From NCBI RefSeq assembly GCF_006227205.1, contig NZ_VCNG01000004.1:124001-188000 (forward strand): a stretch of DNA of 64,000 bases. The letters run 5' to 3'. Of this stretch, positions 34,986 to 44,207 are shown one piece after another. The notes beneath the pieces are model-generated. The model was not told the DNA's origin and made no database searches. It saw nothing but the letters and a program-made list of their open reading frames with translations. The stretch comes from Pseudomonas sp. ICMP22404 (GTDB lineage Bacteria > Pseudomonadota > Gammaproteobacteria > Pseudomonadales > Pseudomonadaceae). Within the stretch, counting starts at the first letter, position 1. Every line of letters starts with the position of its first letter. The position numbers were made by a program, and so were the translations under genes.

Positions 34986-36167
34986 TCATCTGCCGCCTGA
35001 TTGCGCCTCACAGGACGCGCCTTGGCGCGAGCCGAACAGGCCGTCCTGTGCCCATTGGGAAATACGTTCGGGCGATACGCCCAGGTTCGCCAACAGGCCA
35101 GCCGTGTCGTCATGGGGAGCCACGCACCCAGCCACGCCAGGTGTGCGACTGAATCGCGGAGCTGGCGCCGGTTGGAGCACGCCATCAATCTCGACGAAGG
35201 TGCCACGGGCGATGTTGTGGGGGTGCAACGGTGCCTCGTGGAAGTCCAACACCGGGGCAAAACAAACGTCTGTTCCCTCCAGTAACTGCACCCACTCGTC
35301 ACGGCTACGCGTCGCGAATACCTCAGCCATTGCCTGCCGCAGTTCCGCCCAGCGTTGCTTCGCCCACTGCGCCTTGAACAGCACCGGGTCAAGCTGGCAG
35401 AGCTCGATCAATTGCTGATAGAACTGCGGTTCGATGGGTGCGATGGATATGTATTTGCCGTCTGCACAGGCATAACAGCCGTAAAAGTGGGCGCCGCCAT
35501 CCAACAGGTTTTCTTCGCGTGATGTCGTCCACTGCCCCTGGGCGAGCATGCCGTAGTACATGGTTGACAGGCTTGCAGCACCGTCGCAGATGGCAGCGTC
35601 GACCACCTGGCCCTTGCCGGAGGTTCGCGTCTCGAGCAGCGCACACACCAGACCGAATGCCAGCATCATGGCACCACCGCCCATGTCACCGACCAGGTGC
35701 AGGGGCGGCATGGGTGGACGATCGGCTGACCCCATCGCGTGCAAGGCACCGCTCAGGGCAATGTAGTTGAGGTCATGGCCAGCACAGGTTGAAAGAGGCC
35801 CTTCTTGCCCCCAACCCGTCATACGTCCATAGACCAGCCGAGGATTGCGCTGCCAGCACTGCTCAGGACTCAGCCCCAGGCGTTCCATGACCCCGGGGCG
35901 GAAACCCTCGATCAGGGCATCGGCATTCTCGATCAAGGCCAGCACCACCTCGGCGGCTCCCTGCTGCTTCATGTCCAGCGCGATCGACTTGCGCCCGCGG
36001 TCAACCACGTTGCGCTTCATGTCGTCAAAGGCGGTGCTTTCCTGGGCCAACCTACGCTCGATGCGGATCACCTCCGCGCCCATGTCAGCAAGCATCATGG
36101 CGCAGAATGGGCCGGGCCCGATTCCGCCCATCTCGATGACTCGCAGCCCCACCAGTGGCCCTGCCAT
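34986..36167 (-). CDS. Alpha-methylacyl-CoA racemase
   Basis: Start at ATG 36167 gives 393 residues and the usual opening MAGPLVGLRVIEMGGIGPGP. The catalytic pair of racemases is visible: His131 in CAGHDLNYIALSG and Asp161 in HLVGDMGGG, matching His126 and Asp156 of mycobacterial MCR. YGRMTGWGQEGPL and NLLDGGAHFYGCY are also typical. It therefore differs from the CoA-transferase at 31587 despite the shared fold. The enzyme swaps R and S forms of 2-methyl-branched acyl-CoA so that beta-oxidation, which takes only S, can go on. It is the best single clue that the cluster deals with methyl-branched acids. First gene of the leftward operon. Confidence 0.92.
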   Translation of the reverse strand: MAGPLVGLRVIEMGGIGPGPFCAMMLADMGAEVIRIERRLAQESTAFDDMKRNVVDRGRKSIALDMKQQGAAEVVLALIENADALIEGFRPGVMERLGLSPEQCWQRNPRLVYGRMTGWGQEGPLSTCAGHDLNYIALSGALHAMGSADRPPMPPLHLVGDMGGGAMMLAFGLVCALLETRTSGKGQVVDAAICDGAASLSTMYYGMLAQGQWTTSREENLLDGGAHFYGCYACADGKYISIAPIEPQFYQQLIELCQLDPVLFKAQWAKQRWAELRQAMAEVFATRSRDEWVQLLEGTDVCFAPVLDFHEAPLHPHNIARGTFVEIDGVLQPAPAPRFSRTPGVAGCVAPHDDTAGLLANLGVSPERISQWAQDGLFGSRQGASCEAQSGGR

Positions 36168-36263
36168 AGCGTCTCCTCGCACAAGTTGCAGCAGACCGGA
36201 AGTCGCTAATCCAGGCCGCACGATCAGTTCACAACCAAGGCTAGGCTCGACGACTGCAGGACA

Positions 36264-36284
36264 CCCCTCCCTTGTCGGGAGGGG
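36264..36284. repeat. GC hairpin family, copy 2
   Basis: Perfect 8-bp stem (CCCCTCCC with GGGAGGGG), loop TTGTC, in the divergent promoter gap between the racemase and enoyl-CoA hydratase genes. An outer TGCAG/CTGCA pair extends the structure. Confidence 0.6.
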
Positions 36285-36444
36285 CTGCACCATGACCACT
36301 TGGGATCATATGGGAACCAGCGAGTCACGCAGATTTGCCAGGTGTGACCCGGGGAGGCAGGACGGCAACTTTCAACGGCAACGGTGATGCCCCTGGACCC
36401 GCCCAGGCCGAGCACCACGCATAAACACACACCATTATCTTGAA

Positions 36445-37239
36445 ATGACGACGAGGAACATTGTCTTGGAATACGACTCCATTTTGCTCGACATACAGGG
36501 TCGGGTTGGCCTGATCACGCTTAACCGCCCCCAGTCGCTCAATGCCCTCAATAGCGATCTGATCGCAAAGCTGAACCGGGCACTCGATCACCTGGAAGCC
36601 GACCCCGGCATCGGTTGCATCGTGATTACCGGCTCACCTAAAGCCTTCGCCGCAGGCGCGGACATCAAGGAGATGGCCGGGCTGAGCTACCCGCAGATCT
36701 ACCTGGACGACTTCTTCGCCGCAGCAGATCGCATCGGCAACCGGCGCAAGCCGCTGATTGCCGCGGTGGCCGGCTATGCCCTGGGCGGCGGCTGCGAACT
36801 GGCGTTGATGTGCGACCTCATCTATGCCGCCGACAACGCCCGCTTCGGCCTGCCGGAGCTGTCCCTGGGAGTGATCCCCGGCATCGGCGGCACCCAGCGG
36901 CTGACCCGGGCGCTGGGCAAGGCCAAAGCCATGGACCTGTGCCTGACCGGTCGGCAGCTAAACGCCGAGGAAGCCGAGCGCGCCGGCCTGGTGGCCCGCG
37001 TGTTTCCGGCGGCCGAACTGCTGGAGAAAACCCTGGCCGCGGCACACACCATCGCTGAGAAGTCATTACCGGCAACGATGCTCGTCAAGGAATGCGTCAA
37101 CCGCGCTGAAGAGCTGGGCTTGAGCGAAGGCGTGCGTTTCGAGCGACGGGTTTTTCACTCGCTGTTCGCCAGTCATGACCAGAAGGAAGGCATGCAAGCG
37201 TTCATAGAGAAACGCCGACCTGACTTCCGCCATCGCTGA
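36445..37239 (+). CDS. Enoyl-CoA hydratase
   Basis: A 264-residue crotonase. Oxyanion-hole segments [14 protein letters not shown] and [15 protein letters not shown] are intact. Both catalytic Glu of hydratases are present, in GGGCE and [16 protein letters not shown]. So the protein is a normal 2-enoyl-CoA hydratase, unlike the PaaG-type protein at 61508. It is transcribed away from the racemase operon and is followed at 74 bp by a TetR regulator gene on the same strand. Role: hydration step of beta-oxidation of the pathway's intermediates. Confidence 0.93.
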   Translation: MTTRNIVLEYDSILLDIQGRVGLITLNRPQSLNALNSDLIAKLNRALDHLEADPGIGCIVITGSPKAFAAGADIKEMAGLSYPQIYLDDFFAAADRIGNRRKPLIAAVAGYALGGGCELALMCDLIYAADNARFGLPELSLGVIPGIGGTQRLTRALGKAKAMDLCLTGRQLNAEEAERAGLVARVFPAAELLEKTLAAAHTIAEKSLPATMLVKECVNRAEELGLSEGVRFERRVFHSLFASHDQKEGMQAFIEKRRPDFRHR

Positions 37240-37263
37240 AAAGACAGTCCACGCCATAAGTCC

Positions 37264-37282
37264 CCTCCCTCCTGCAGGGAGG
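37264..37282. repeat. GC hairpin family, copy 3
   Basis: CCTCCCT pairs with AGGGAGG around loop CCTGC, between the hydratase stop and the TetR start. Confidence 0.55.
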
Positions 37283-37313
37283 CCTGGTTTCTAACTGCGG
37301 ACGGTCCGTCGCC

Positions 37314-37931
37314 ATGCCTGCCTTTGAGAAGAACAACTACCCATCACGCCATGAGGCCGTTCGCCAGCAAGCCCTTCGGCTGTTCGCCAAGCACGGCTTC
37401 AGTCGAGTCAGCATTCGTGATCTTGCCGCCCATCTGGGCATTAGCTCCGGCTCGATCTACCAGTACATCGACAGCAAGGAAGTGCTTCTTTTCGAACTGA
37501 TCGAGGCGCTCTACGAGAGCCTGCTACAGGCCGCCAGGCATAACCACCGACGTGTTGCCACGCCCGCCGCCCGCCTGCACGCCCTGTTTGATGCGCATCT
37601 GCAACTGCATGCCAGCATGGCCGAGTATTTCCATGTGGCGCAATACGAGTTGCACTGCCTGAGCGAGGCGCAGCAGGTGCGAATCCGCGAGCTGCGCGAT
37701 ACGTACCAAGACTGCTTCATAAAGGAAGTCGCCCTTCTCAGTGGTCAGCCTGAGAATCAGGCCCACCGCTCAGCTGTGAGGGTACTGATCGCCATGCTCA
37801 ACCAGCTACCGACCTGGCTGGACGATATGGCCGCCACCGCCGAGTTCCGGCCCACTTGCCACGCGATGCTTCAAGCGGTACTGAATAGCGCATTGCGTCA
37901 AGGCAGTGTCCGGTTAGCTGAAAAAGCTTGA
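37314..37931 (+). CDS. TetR/AcrR-family transcriptional regulator
   Basis: A 205-residue protein. The N-terminal helix-turn-helix reads RQQALRLFAKHGFSRVSIRDLAAHLGISSGSIYQYIDSK split over residues 17-57, the standard TetR DNA-binding domain. The C-terminal domain from about 70 is helical and probably binds an acyl-CoA or other pathway metabolite, by analogy with FadR/PsrA/LiuR-type TetR proteins in fatty acid and isoprenoid catabolism. It lies downstream of an enoyl-CoA hydratase and near two divergent promoters that it might control. Operator not identified. Confidence 0.92.
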   Translation: MPAFEKNNYPSRHEAVRQQALRLFAKHGFSRVSIRDLAAHLGISSGSIYQYIDSKEVLLFELIEALYESLLQAARHNHRRVATPAARLHALFDAHLQLHASMAEYFHVAQYELHCLSEAQQVRIRELRDTYQDCFIKEVALLSGQPENQAHRSAVRVLIAMLNQLPTWLDDMAATAEFRPTCHAMLQAVLNSALRQGSVRLAEKA

Positions 37932-38119
37932 GTACGGCCCTGAAACGCAAGATGCCTGGGGGGAGATCGATACCTGCCCCCCTCCGCCGGCGTTGCCCCG
38001 GGGATCAACCTACTGGCCTGAGAACGCCCCGCTAAACTGGCAGGGCGTTCGGCTGGCAATGACTCTGCCTGGGCGAACCGCATTGCGCGGCCACAACGGA
38101 GGGTGACTTCAAGCATCGA

Positions 38120-39910
38120 TCAGCATTGCAGAAAGAAACTCTCGGCCTCCAGGCTCATCAAGCTCGTCGCCCCCGCACGCATGGTCACAGCCAGCGTTTC
38201 TGTACGAGGCAGGATGCGCGCGAAGTAGAACTCGGCAGTGTGCACCTTGCCCCTGTGGAAATCCTGATCGACAGTGCCTCCAGCAAGCTTTGCCTTGGCG
38301 ACGACGGTCGCCCTGGCCCAGAAGTAGGCCAGCAACAGGTAGCCGCAATACATCAGGTAATCCACAGACGCGGCCCCCATCTCGTCAGGATTGGCCTGGG
38401 CGACCTCACCAATCTGCTGGGTTAGCCTCTGCCATTGGGCCAGGCGCCCTTTCAGGCTATCAGCCATCGGATCGCCCGCATGGTCTTCACAGAACGCCAG
38501 CATGTCCTGGAGTACCGGGGCCATCAATTTGCCTTGCGTCGCCAGCACCTTTCGCCCCAGCAGATCCAGAGCCTGGATACCCGTCGTGCCTTCATACAGC
38601 GTGGCGATACGGCTATCGCGCAGATTCTGCTCCACACCCCACTCCTTGATATAGCCGTGCCCGCCAAAACACTGCACCGCCAGGTTGGCTGACTCGACGC
38701 CGGCCTCGGTCAGAAAAGCCTTGGCGATAGGGGTCAGGAAGGACAAGCGATCCTGGGCAGCGTGGACCTGCCGGGGGTCTTGACCATGATCGACATGGTC
38801 GACCAACAGTGCGCAATAGGCGACCAGCATTCGCCCGCCTTCGGCGAAAGCCTTCTGGGTGAGCAGCATGCGGCGAACATCAGGATGGACGATGATCGGG
38901 TCGGCAGGCGCATCGGGCCGCTTGGCCCCGGTCAACGAGCGCATTTGCAGGCGGTCGCGCGCATAGCCGGTTGACTTCTGCAAACCGAGCTCGGCATGGC
39001 AAACCCCCTGCATGGCTGTCCCCAGGCGTGCCGTGTTCATGAAGACAAACATGGCATTGAGCCCTTTGTTCGGCTCGCCGATCAGGTAGCCCTTGGCCGC
39101 GTCGAAATTCATCACGCAGGTGGCCGAACCCTTGATACCCATCTTGTGCTCGATCGAGCCGCAACTGAGACTGTTGCGCTCGCCCAACTGGCCTTGCTGC
39201 ACATTGAACTTTGGCACCAGGAACAGAGAAATGCCTTTGGTCCCCTCAGGGGCGTCGGGCAAACGCGCAAGCACGACATGGATAATGTTGGATACCAGGT
39301 CATGTTCGCCGCAGGAGATGAAGATCTTTGTACCCGTGATGGCGTAGGAGCCGTCGACATTGGGCTGCGCCTTGGTTCGTAACAAACCCAGGTCTGTCCC
39401 GCAGTGCGGCTCGGTCAGGCACATGGTGGCGGTCCATTCGCCGCATACCAGGGGAGTGAGGAACTGCTCTTTCTGTTCGTCGCTGCCGTGGGCCAGCAGT
39501 GTGTTCTTCGCCCCATGCGTCAACGCTGGATAGGTATGCCAGGCCCAGTTGGCGGCACCGGTCATTTCGCCCGTCATGTAACCCAATGACTCCGGCAGAC
39601 CCTGACCCCCGTATGCAGGATCAAATGCCATGCCCGGCCAACCGGATGCCATGTACTGCTGGTACGCCCCCTTGAACCCTTGGGGGGTCCTTACCTCGCC
39701 ATCGTGCCAGGAGCAGCCCTCCCCATCCGCGCTTTGATAGAGAGGGACAAGCACCCCCTCGGCGAACTTGGCCATTTCGGTCGCAATGCTGAGCACCACA
39801 TCTTTCGACAGTTCGGTAAAAGCCGGGAACTGACTCAGGTGCGCCTCGTAGTCCAGTAAATCAAAGTACACAAAATCAAAATCTTTGAGCGGGGCTTTAT
39901 AGTCGTACAT
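38120..39910 (-). CDS. Long acyl-CoA dehydrogenase (DmdC/FadE5-like)
   Basis: The start at ATG 39910 gives 596 residues opening MYDYKAPLKDFDFVYFDLLD, the usual opening of this branch; the frame to 39952 is less likely, and neither has a good ribosome-binding site. Motifs: MCLTEPHCGTDLG, KIFISCGEHD, QCFGGHGYIKEWGVEQNLRD and the Glu in TLYEGTTGIQ. The extra C-terminal domain of about 130 residues is typical of DmdC and of long-chain FadE proteins. It oxidises acyl-CoA or 3-thiaacyl-CoA to the 2-enoyl ester. It is 80 bp downstream of the CitE-like lyase gene, same strand, likely the same operon. Confidence 0.9.
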   Translation of the reverse strand: MYDYKAPLKDFDFVYFDLLDYEAHLSQFPAFTELSKDVVLSIATEMAKFAEGVLVPLYQSADGEGCSWHDGEVRTPQGFKGAYQQYMASGWPGMAFDPAYGGQGLPESLGYMTGEMTGAANWAWHTYPALTHGAKNTLLAHGSDEQKEQFLTPLVCGEWTATMCLTEPHCGTDLGLLRTKAQPNVDGSYAITGTKIFISCGEHDLVSNIIHVVLARLPDAPEGTKGISLFLVPKFNVQQGQLGERNSLSCGSIEHKMGIKGSATCVMNFDAAKGYLIGEPNKGLNAMFVFMNTARLGTAMQGVCHAELGLQKSTGYARDRLQMRSLTGAKRPDAPADPIIVHPDVRRMLLTQKAFAEGGRMLVAYCALLVDHVDHGQDPRQVHAAQDRLSFLTPIAKAFLTEAGVESANLAVQCFGGHGYIKEWGVEQNLRDSRIATLYEGTTGIQALDLLGRKVLATQGKLMAPVLQDMLAFCEDHAGDPMADSLKGRLAQWQRLTQQIGEVAQANPDEMGAASVDYLMYCGYLLLAYFWARATVVAKAKLAGGTVDQDFHRGKVHTAEFYFARILPRTETLAVTMRAGATSLMSLEAESFFLQC

Positions 39911-39990
39911 ATCGGCCAGTTCGTAGTGAGCGCAGCCCCACATCGGTATCAACCGATGCGGGCCGCTGTCGGAGAGTCTCCAGCGATGAA

Positions 39991-40926
39991 TCAGGCAACG
40001 CCTGGAATTTCAATGCCGTAGAACCTTGCCTGGTCTATTACCTGCTTGAGCAACGGCACCGCAGCGATATCCAGCAAGCCGCCTTCGGCGGTCTTGATTG
40101 CACCGATCCCCTGGGCCTTGGCAGCCTCGAACTCAGTCAGGTACCTGACCGCTGTTTCGACCTCTTGCCGCGAAGGAGAGAACTCCTCCATGGCCACCGG
40201 AATCTGTGTCGGATGAATGGCCCACTTGCCCACTCCTCCCAGGGTTTTGACCATGCGGCATTCGTTGCGATAGCCCTCCATGTCGGGAATCAGCGCCCAA
40301 GGCCCATCAACGAAGTCAGCTCCCGCCATGCGAGCTGCCACAGCGATGGCACTGCGTTGGTAGTGCCAGATGTCGCCTGGGTAGTAGCGCGGCTTACCGA
40401 AAGCATCCCGGAAGTCCACGCCCTGCGCGCGCGTATAGTCACCAATGCCGAACATCAGCGACTCCACCCGCGAGCTGGCCATTGCCAGTTCATTGATATT
40501 GGCCACGCCTTCGACTTCTTCGATGAGCAGCTCAAGACCGATCTTTTTCTCAAACCCCATCTTGAGTTCGATTTGCTCAAGAAAAGTCTCGACAAAGTGA
40601 ACGTCGCGGGCATGCTTCACTTTGGGAATGATCAGGGTGTCAATGTTCTGCCCGGCCGCTTCGACTACCGTCACCAAGTCTTCATAGGCCCAGTGGCTGT
40701 CCAGACCGTTCATGCGAAAACAACGAACCGTGCTACCCCAGTCCATTTCATTGAAAGCGACGATCGCATTCTGCCTGGCCTCAGCTTTTTTGCTCGGCGC
40801 AACGGCATCTTCCAAATCCAGAAACACATGATCCACACCAGAACCAAGGGCTTTCTCGATCTTTCTGAGTGAGCTGGCAGGTACAGAGAGCTGGCAGCGA
40901 CGGCGACGACGAACTCGATTGTTCAC
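39991..40926 (-). CDS. CitE-family CoA-ester lyase (L-malyl/beta-methylmalyl-CoA lyase-like)
   Basis: A 311-residue protein starting at GTG 40926, with GGAGA upstream. RRCQLSVPASSLRKIEKAL, HVFLDLEDAVAP, LDWGSTVRCFRMNGLD, IIPKVKHA, LELLIEEVEGVANI and GKWAIHPTQI follow the layout of Mcl1-type lyases (about 318 aa), including acidic residues that bind Mg. Mcl enzymes cleave beta-methylmalyl-CoA to glyoxylate and propionyl-CoA and can act on malyl- or citramalyl-CoA. No glyoxylate-specific enzyme is seen here. Together with MaoC and a CoA-transferase it suggests a terminal cleavage of a branched dicarboxylyl-CoA. Confidence 0.88.
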   Translation of the reverse strand: MNNRVRRRRRCQLSVPASSLRKIEKALGSGVDHVFLDLEDAVAPSKKAEARQNAIVAFNEMDWGSTVRCFRMNGLDSHWAYEDLVTVVEAAGQNIDTLIIPKVKHARDVHFVETFLEQIELKMGFEKKIGLELLIEEVEGVANINELAMASSRVESLMFGIGDYTRAQGVDFRDAFGKPRYYPGDIWHYQRSAIAVAARMAGADFVDGPWALIPDMEGYRNECRMVKTLGGVGKWAIHPTQIPVAMEEFSPSRQEVETAVRYLTEFEAAKAQGIGAIKTAEGGLLDIAAVPLLKQVIDQARFYGIEIPGVA

Positions 40927-41262
40927 AGTGTTCTCCTATTGCATTCGAACGACAGCCAGCCAAGCAAAGCCGACGTGTTCAATCTGGTAGCGAAGGGGTG
41001 GCTGCCAAACACCCGCTACGCACCAAGGAGGTGTTCAGCGAACCATTACGGCAGCCCAGGTAAAGGCTGCGGTGATACTAGCGCCCCAAGATCGGGGTCC
41101 CCCCTCCCTTGCTGGGAGGGGGGGCGCCAAGGCAATACGGGGATAAACAACTTTCGAGGTTCACGCCCCCGTGTAAGATACCGAGGAGCGCTCGCGATAC
41201 GACTCGGACAGGTGCCAAGTCTCCATAGAGGGCATGCCGCCTCATAACAACAACGAACAACA
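40927..41262. other. Divergent promoter gap of lyase and LuxR genes
   Basis: 336 bp with no gene. It holds hairpin copy 4. Promoters for the leftward CitE-like gene and the rightward LuxR gene must lie here; the regulator may act on this stretch. Confidence 0.4.
41099..41123. repeat. GC hairpin family, copy 4
   Basis: The longest stem of the family: ten pairs, CCCCCCTCCC with GGGAGGGGGG, loop TTGCT. Confidence 0.65.
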
Positions 41263-44013
41263 ATGGCCTCAAGGCAAATGAAACAGTCAAACGCACCCAT
41301 CATCCAGACCAAACTCTCCCCTCCGAGAATCACCGGATATCCCCAGCGCCGGGAAAGCCTCATGGCCAGCCTGGATGCCCGTCGAGACAAGCGCCTGACG
41401 CTGATCCTTGGCCCCGCAGGGTGCGGCAAGACCACATTTTCTGCGCTCTGGAGGCGAAATCTGGTCACCGCGGGCTACACCACCTGCTGGTACAACTTGA
41501 GCTATGAAGACGCCGACCTTTCTCAGTTCGTGGTCTATTTGATCTCAAGCCTGGCCGCCATTGGCGAAGGCTTCGGCAACAATGCCCTGACGCTCTACAG
41601 CGAATCCGACGGGCATTCCCTCGATGGCTTTGTCGCGGCATTGGTCAATGATCTTGCGAAGGTGGAGAACCCGATCTACCTGTTCCTGGAAGACTTCCAT
41701 TCAGTCCTGAACTCCGAAGTATGCGTACTGGTCGATCGTCTGCTTGAGTTGGCACCGCCGGCCTTCCACATGATCATTACCTCCCGGACCAAACCGCAAC
41801 TGAACCTGGTCAAACAGCGCGCCCAGGATGAGCTCAACGAACTGAGTTTCGCGGACTTGAAATTTACCCTGCAGGAAACCTACGCCTTCATACAACCTCA
41901 CAATCTGGACTTGAGCGCCGCCCAGATAAGCCACCTGCACTTCATCTCCGATGGCTGGGCCGCCGGCCTGCAACTCATGGTCTATTCGCTGAAAAAGTCC
42001 AAGGACCCGGCCAGCTACATCAACAGGTTGCAAGGCACCTTGAGTGCGGAAAAGGAAGAAAGTCTTACCCTGTATATCGAGGAAGCCATCAACGCTACGC
42101 TTTCTCAGGAGGAGCTGGACTTTCTCGTGCGCACCTCGGCTTGCAAGCGCTTCAACAGCGAACTCTGCCGACAGATCACCGGCAATGAACGCGCGGCCTC
42201 GCTGCTGGAGCAATTCGAGGCAGACAACCTGTTCCTGATTCCTATCGATTTCGACGACGAACGCCAGTGGTACCGCCTTCACCGCACGTTCGCCAAGTTT
42301 CTCAATGAGAAGCTGCTGCGCAAACCGCACGACGAGCTAAAACGCATCAACCGTATCGCCAGCCAGTGGTTTGCCGACAAGGGGCTGCAGGTTGAAGCGA
42401 TCCGTCATGCCATCTATGCCGGAGAGGTCGACACCTGCGTATCCCTGGTTGAGCAGTCGGCGCGCGACATGGTGGCACGAGCCCAGTTCCTGCAACTCTT
42501 GAAGTGGTTCGACCAATTGCCGAAAGAGCGCACCCGGGGGCGTTTGGATCTTCTGCTGAGCGTCGCCTGGGCACAAGTCGCTTGCAGCCGGCACCAAGAC
42601 CTGGAGTGGACGCTGCGTGCCATCCAGGAACTCTCCGAAGTGTCTTCAGACGAGGTCAGGTTCGAACTGCAGATGCTGCACGCGCTGCAACTGGTACGCC
42701 AGGACGACACCAGCGCAGCCCTGCTGCTGCTCGAGCCCTATCTGCTCTCCCCTCCCGTCAAGGCCCGGCGCTTTGCCCTCTACTCGCTGTACCTGCTCTC
42801 GGGCCTTACCTTGCTCTACGCCGACGAGTTCGAGCGCGTCCGCGATCTCGCCCATTACAGCCGTATACACGTCGTGCGCAGCCTTACCGACGTAGCCACC
42901 CCCTTACTGGATGGTTGCGTGGGTCTCAGCTACCTGCTGCAGGGTGACGTGCGCCAGACGCGGGAAATGCTGAGCGCTTCACCGAAGCAAACACGCGGCG
43001 ACTCCTACCTCACGGCCACTCCGGAAGCGTATTTCGCAGGATACCTGGCAGAGGCACATTACCATCTCGATGAACTGGCACAAGCCCATGAGGTGCTCTC
43101 CCATAGCGCCCCCCTGGTTGATCTGGTGGGGACTCCGGACAGCATGCTCTTCGCGCACCGAGCCGAGATGCACCTGCAATGTGCGCGCGGCAACTGGGAC
43201 AAAGCCTTTGACATACTCAGGGATGTCGAAGAACTCGGTAGCAGGAGGCGGCTCGATCGGCTCTTGTCCTGGAGCCTGATGGAGCAGGTCAACCTGCAGA
43301 TCGTGCGCAAGCACATCCCGGCAGCCAGGGAAGCGCTCCGACGGCTCGAACAACTGGCCAACCAGTACGTCGAGACCCGCAAATGTGCCCGTGCCGAAAT
43401 TCCGCTCTTCGCCAAGGCCGCCCGTGCCGCTTTCGCAATGGCAGAGCGCGAGTACCAGCAGGCGAAGGATATCCTCGTTGCCCTGATTGCCGACTATCAA
43501 ACACGGGGATACCTGTACCAAGTAGCCCTGATGAGTATTCGCTGCGCTCTTGCCCAGGAGCAACTCGGTGAGCGCGACGAGGCACTTCACTCGCTGCACA
43601 ACGCACTGCGCATCGCCAATCAGAACTCCTTGCTGCGCTTGTTCATCGACAATGCACAGAGTGCAACGGGACTGCTGGAGGAGCTGACGCATGCAACAGG
43701 ACTGACGACAGAGGAGCGTCAATTCGCCCACGACATGCTAGGCCGAATGCGCGAGCCTCTTGCCCGGCCGGACACATCGAACCAAAGCAGTCACTCAGTT
43801 CGCTCCCAGGATGAAAAAGCCGGATTGTCGGCCAAAGAGCTTGAAATCGTCGAGTTGCTATCCAAAGCCTTTTCCAACAAGAGCATTGGTCGCGCGCTTA
43901 ATATTTCCGCTGGTACGGTCAAGTGGCACCTGAAGAACGTCTACGCCAAGCTGAACGCTGTATCGCGTGAAGATGCCGTCGTCAAAGCGCGTAACCTGAA
44001 GCTCATCCAATAA
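41263..44013 (+). CDS. MalT/AlkS-like LuxR-family regulator (STAND ATPase)
   Basis: A 916-residue protein. The N-terminal NTPase has Walker A GPAGCGKTT (50-58) and a Walker B-like IYLFLEDFHS. A long TPR-like helical sensor follows (about 400-830), and the C-terminus is a LuxR helix-turn-helix: LSAKELEIVELL, NKSIGRALNISAGTVKWHLKNVY. The layout and length match MalT and AlkS, ATP-dependent activators switched by a small inducer; AlkS answers to alkanes. The start at 41263 lacks a clear ribosome-binding site; Met7 (41281) has AAGG just upstream and is an alternative. It is placed divergently from the CitE-like gene, so it probably activates that or the nearby operons. Confidence 0.92.
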   Translation: MASRQMKQSNAPIIQTKLSPPRITGYPQRRESLMASLDARRDKRLTLILGPAGCGKTTFSALWRRNLVTAGYTTCWYNLSYEDADLSQFVVYLISSLAAIGEGFGNNALTLYSESDGHSLDGFVAALVNDLAKVENPIYLFLEDFHSVLNSEVCVLVDRLLELAPPAFHMIITSRTKPQLNLVKQRAQDELNELSFADLKFTLQETYAFIQPHNLDLSAAQISHLHFISDGWAAGLQLMVYSLKKSKDPASYINRLQGTLSAEKEESLTLYIEEAINATLSQEELDFLVRTSACKRFNSELCRQITGNERAASLLEQFEADNLFLIPIDFDDERQWYRLHRTFAKFLNEKLLRKPHDELKRINRIASQWFADKGLQVEAIRHAIYAGEVDTCVSLVEQSARDMVARAQFLQLLKWFDQLPKERTRGRLDLLLSVAWAQVACSRHQDLEWTLRAIQELSEVSSDEVRFELQMLHALQLVRQDDTSAALLLLEPYLLSPPVKARRFALYSLYLLSGLTLLYADEFERVRDLAHYSRIHVVRSLTDVATPLLDGCVGLSYLLQGDVRQTREMLSASPKQTRGDSYLTATPEAYFAGYLAEAHYHLDELAQAHEVLSHSAPLVDLVGTPDSMLFAHRAEMHLQCARGNWDKAFDILRDVEELGSRRRLDRLLSWSLMEQVNLQIVRKHIPAAREALRRLEQLANQYVETRKCARAEIPLFAKAARAAFAMAEREYQQAKDILVALIADYQTRGYLYQVALMSIRCALAQEQLGERDEALHSLHNALRIANQNSLLRLFIDNAQSATGLLEELTHATGLTTEERQFAHDMLGRMREPLARPDTSNQSSHSVRSQDEKAGLSAKELEIVELLSKAFSNKSIGRALNISAGTVKWHLKNVYAKLNAVSREDAVVKARNLKLIQ

Positions 44014-44085
44014 CGCCGGGCATCGGCGCTACCCAGTGCGGTTTCTACCAACCGCCTTGCCTTTGACAAATCTGCCATTGACCTG

Positions 44086-44104
44086 CCCTCCCGCTTCGGG
44101 AGGG
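44086..44104. repeat. GC hairpin family, copy 5
   Basis: CCCTCCC with GGGAGGG, loop GCTTC, 72 bp after the LuxR gene stop. Confidence 0.6.
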
Positions 44105-44207
44105 TACCAATCCTGTAGTCCCCTCAAAATTGGTGTACTGAACATCGACCACGACTGAGCAACTACCAAGTTCTCAGGCGCTGATACGCTCACCGAGAGG
44201 ACTGTCC

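Noticed and set aside
37958-37984. G-run and C-run after the TetR gene as a hairpin family member
   Set aside because: Only a G6/C6 pairing around a long loop; the order of bases is not that of the family.
31587-41000. Calling the cluster a complete itaconate pathway
   Set aside because: The gene types overlap, but the racemase, the Mcl1-like style of the lyase and the absence of the other genes of the P. aeruginosa itaconate cluster argue against equating them.
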